From Planctomycetaceae bacterium (lineage in GTDB: Bacteria; Planctomycetota; Planctomycetia; Planctomycetales; Planctomycetaceae), in contig JAKFUG010000009.1 in assembly GCA_021732785.1 (NCBI GenBank), positions 1 through 37,249 of the forward strand: 37,249 nt of DNA, written 5' to 3'. The notes under the pieces are model-generated. The model had not been told where the DNA came from. It saw nothing but the letters and a program-made list of their open reading frames with translations, and made no database searches. Position numbers and translations under genes: made by a program. Of this stretch, positions 35,479-37,249 are shown in pieces (the first letter of the stretch is position 1; each line of letters starts with the position of its first letter).

Positions 35479-36914
35479 AACCGCTGCTCGACTTCAAGCA
35501 AACAATGACTCGGCGGGCGCTGCTGCAACACTCTTCGTCGGCCGTCGGCACGGCCGCGCTGGCGGGATTGTTCGCGCGCGACATTCGGGCCAGCGGAACC
35601 GAAGCCGCACAGGGAACACACTTCACACCCAAGGCGAAGCGCGTCGTCTATCTGTTCCAATCGGGCGGACCGTCGCATCTGGAATTGCTGGATTACAAGC
35701 CGAAGCTGAAGGATTTTCACGGACAGGAACTCCCCGATTCGATCCGTCAGGGACAACGTCTCACGGGGATGACATCGGGACAAAAGAGCTTTCCGGTCAT
35801 TGCTCCCAAGTTCGGTTTTCATCAGGCCGGACAGGCTGGCACGTGGATCAGCGATCTGTTGCCCCACACGGGGAAGGTGCTCGACGACATCTGCCTGATC
35901 CGGTCGATGCACACGGAGGCGATTAACCACGATCCCGCGATCACGTTCATTCAAACCGGTTCGCAACAACCGGGGCGGCCCTCCCTTGGTGCGTGGTTGA
36001 GTTACGGTCTCGGCAGCGAAGCAGAAGACCTGCCGGCGTTCATCGTGCTGATTTCACACGGTTCGGGCCGCGACGCCAACCAGGGGTTGCTGGAACGGCT
36101 CTGGGGCAGCGGTTTTTTGCCATCGAATCATCAGGGGGTGAAACTTCGCAGCAGTGGCGACCCGGTGTTGTATTTGTCCGATCCGCCGGGCATTGATCGC
36201 GACTTGCGCCGCACGATGCTCGATGGTCTGGCGAAGCTCAACGAACGGCAGTTGCAGGAATCGGGCGACCCGGAAATCGCCACGCGGATTGCGCAGTACG
36301 AGATGGCCTTCCGCATGCAGTCCTCGGTGCCGGAACTGACCGATCTGTCGAAGGAATCCGCCGCGACGTTCGAGTTGTACGGCGAGGACGCCAAGAAGCC
36401 CGGCACGTTTGCCGCGAACTGTTTGCTGGCCCGGCGGTTGCTCGAACGGGGTGTTCGCTGCGTGCAGCTTTATCATCGCGGCTGGGACCAACACGGCAGC
36501 TTGCCGACAAACATTCCGAAGCAGGCGATGGACGTCGATCAACCGCAGGCAGCGTTGATTGCGGATTTGAAACAGCGTGGCATGCTCGAAGACACGCTGA
36601 TTGTCTGGGCCGGTGAGTTCGGCCGCACGGTGTATGGTCAGGGGGGACTGCAAACCGATTACGGTCGCGATCACCACGGCCGCTGTTTCTCAACGTGGCT
36701 GGCCGGCGGTGGCATCAAGGGCGGCATGGTGCATGGCGAAACCGACGATTACGGCTACAACATCGTCCGCGATCCGGTCCACATTCACGACATGAACGCC
36801 ACGCTTCTGCATTGCCTCGGCTTCGACCACAAACGGCTGACGTTCCGCTTCCAGGGGCGCGATTACCGAATTACCGACTTGCATGGAGAAGTGGTTTCCT
36901 CCCTGCTGGCTTGA
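35475..36914 (+). CDS. DUF1501 twin-arginine protein
   Basis: A 479-residue exported protein. A twin-arginine signal is at [20 protein letters not shown] (12-31). DUF1501 marks are [54 protein letters not shown] and [18 protein letters not shown]. This alkaline-phosphatase-like superfamily protein normally pairs with PSCyt1/DUF1553 proteins, and here it does so through a three-gene overlapping operon. ATG 35475 overlaps the previous stop. Function of the family is still uncertain. Confidence 0.9.
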   Translation: MKPLLDFKQTMTRRALLQHSSSAVGTAALAGLFARDIRASGTEAAQGTHFTPKAKRVVYLFQSGGPSHLELLDYKPKLKDFHGQELPDSIRQGQRLTGMTSGQKSFPVIAPKFGFHQAGQAGTWISDLLPHTGKVLDDICLIRSMHTEAINHDPAITFIQTGSQQPGRPSLGAWLSYGLGSEAEDLPAFIVLISHGSGRDANQGLLERLWGSGFLPSNHQGVKLRSSGDPVLYLSDPPGIDRDLRRTMLDGLAKLNERQLQESGDPEIATRIAQYEMAFRMQSSVPELTDLSKESAATFELYGEDAKKPGTFAANCLLARRLLERGVRCVQLYHRGWDQHGSLPTNIPKQAMDVDQPQAALIADLKQRGMLEDTLIVWAGEFGRTVYGQGGLQTDYGRDHHGRCFSTWLAGGGIKGGMVHGETDDYGYNIVRDPVHIHDMNATLLHCLGFDHKRLTFRFQGRDYRITDLHGEVVSSLLA

Positions 36915-36920
36915 AATGAA

Positions 36921-36954
36921 GTAGCCGGTCAAAGTCCTGGCTTTGACCGGCTAC
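36921..36954. terminator. Perfect 14-bp hairpin between convergent genes
   Basis: GTAGCCGGTCAAAG pairs perfectly with CTTTGACCGGCTAC around loop TCCTGG. No U run follows on either side. It separates the DUF1501 gene from the convergent export-like gene and probably ends or protects transcripts from both. Confidence 0.75.
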
Positions 36955-36984
36955 CGGAATGTTCCTTGCGATCGATGCGTCTGG

Positions 36985-37249
36985 TTAGCGATTCAGGCCG
37001 GAACCAAGCAGGTAATTCACCGAGAAGACGCTTGTGATCACGGACAGAATTTCTTCCTCGAACGTGTAGCGTAACACGAGTGTGTCTTCCGGTTGAATCA
37101 GAATGCGTTGGCTGGGATCGACCAAAGCCCGGTTCAAGTTGACCGAAATGGGAATTTGACCACCGCAGGGAAGTTTGCGAATCACGATCAGATTCGATGG
37201 CGGAAAGAGCCCGCCGCCGCCACGGTTGCCTCCGAATCCACCCCCACCC
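36985..37249 (-). CDS. C-terminal part of polysaccharide-export-like protein
   Basis: The frame enters from the right window edge and ends at TAA 36985-36987, giving 87 residues. A Gly-rich linker leads into LIVIRKLPCGGQIPISVNLNRAL, then ILIQPEDTLVLRYTFEEEILSVI and a hydrophobic end. The end pattern (R-I-L-I-Q-P-x-D) matches planctomycete polysaccharide biosynthesis/export (Wza-like) outer-membrane proteins, where this motif closes a beta-grasp (SLBB) unit. The N-terminus is outside the window. Confidence 0.6.
   Translation of the reverse strand, partial: GGGGFGGNRGGGGLFPPSNLIVIRKLPCGGQIPISVNLNRALVDPSQRILIQPEDTLVLRYTFEEEILSVITSVFSVNYLLGSGLNR

Overview
The window looks like part of a Planctomycetota chromosome carrying a siphovirus-type prophage. 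The host assignment rests on the right third. That part encodes a PSCyt1/DUF1549/DUF1553 giant protein with CxxCH haem motifs, a DUF1501 twin-arginine protein, a secreted 1436-residue protein with an LEPR-XLL-like N-terminal motif (LERRELLAG), and PDZ-containing secreted proteins. All of these are hallmarks of planctomycetes. The DNA is GC-rich, so long antisense open frames are common and are not genes.

Layout. (1) 1-1936: two IS1182-family transposase copies meet tail to tail and form a large imperfect palindrome. Both have lost their last codons and right ends. (2) 1937-23899: prophage late region, nearly all on the + strand. In order it has a gene remnant cut by the IS, a Cys-rich secreted protein, large terminase, zinc-ribbon protein, gpW-like connector, portal, prohead protease, major capsid protein, probable capsid cement, a one-TM holin-like protein, head-tail joining and tail completion proteins, a repeat-rich tail fibre broken by a +1 frameshift, a beta-helix protein with a signal peptide, tail tube, tail assembly chaperone pair, tape measure, distal tail genes and two small Cys-rich genes. 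A single minus-strand PDZ gene follows. The phage part ends at a 3' fragment of tRNA-Phe(GAA) at 23852-23898, the expected attR scar, followed by the tRNA's own strong terminator. (3) 24194-37249: host genes. These are the modular secreted protein, a secreted protein of unknown function, an M28 metallopeptidase with PDZ domains, a three-gene overlapping operon (PSCyt1/DUF1553, SGNH/SASA esterase-like, DUF1501) closed by a perfect 14-bp hairpin, and the C-terminal end of a polysaccharide-export-like protein.

How the genes work together. The prophage genes form one compact, translationally coupled head-to-tail assembly operon, with many ATGA and TGATG junctions. No integrase, repressor, replication or clear endolysin gene is seen, so these lie to the left or were lost around the IS pair. 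The most unusual signal is a dispersed perfect palindrome, TGATTTCG-N-CGAAATCA, found at 10347, 17154 and 23783, with close variants at 2349 and 5524. It was seen only inside the prophage and is a candidate operator or stoperator set. Several coding breaks (a G7 run at 10734, a G5 run at 13722, a stop at 14690) suggest either decay of this prophage or sequence errors.
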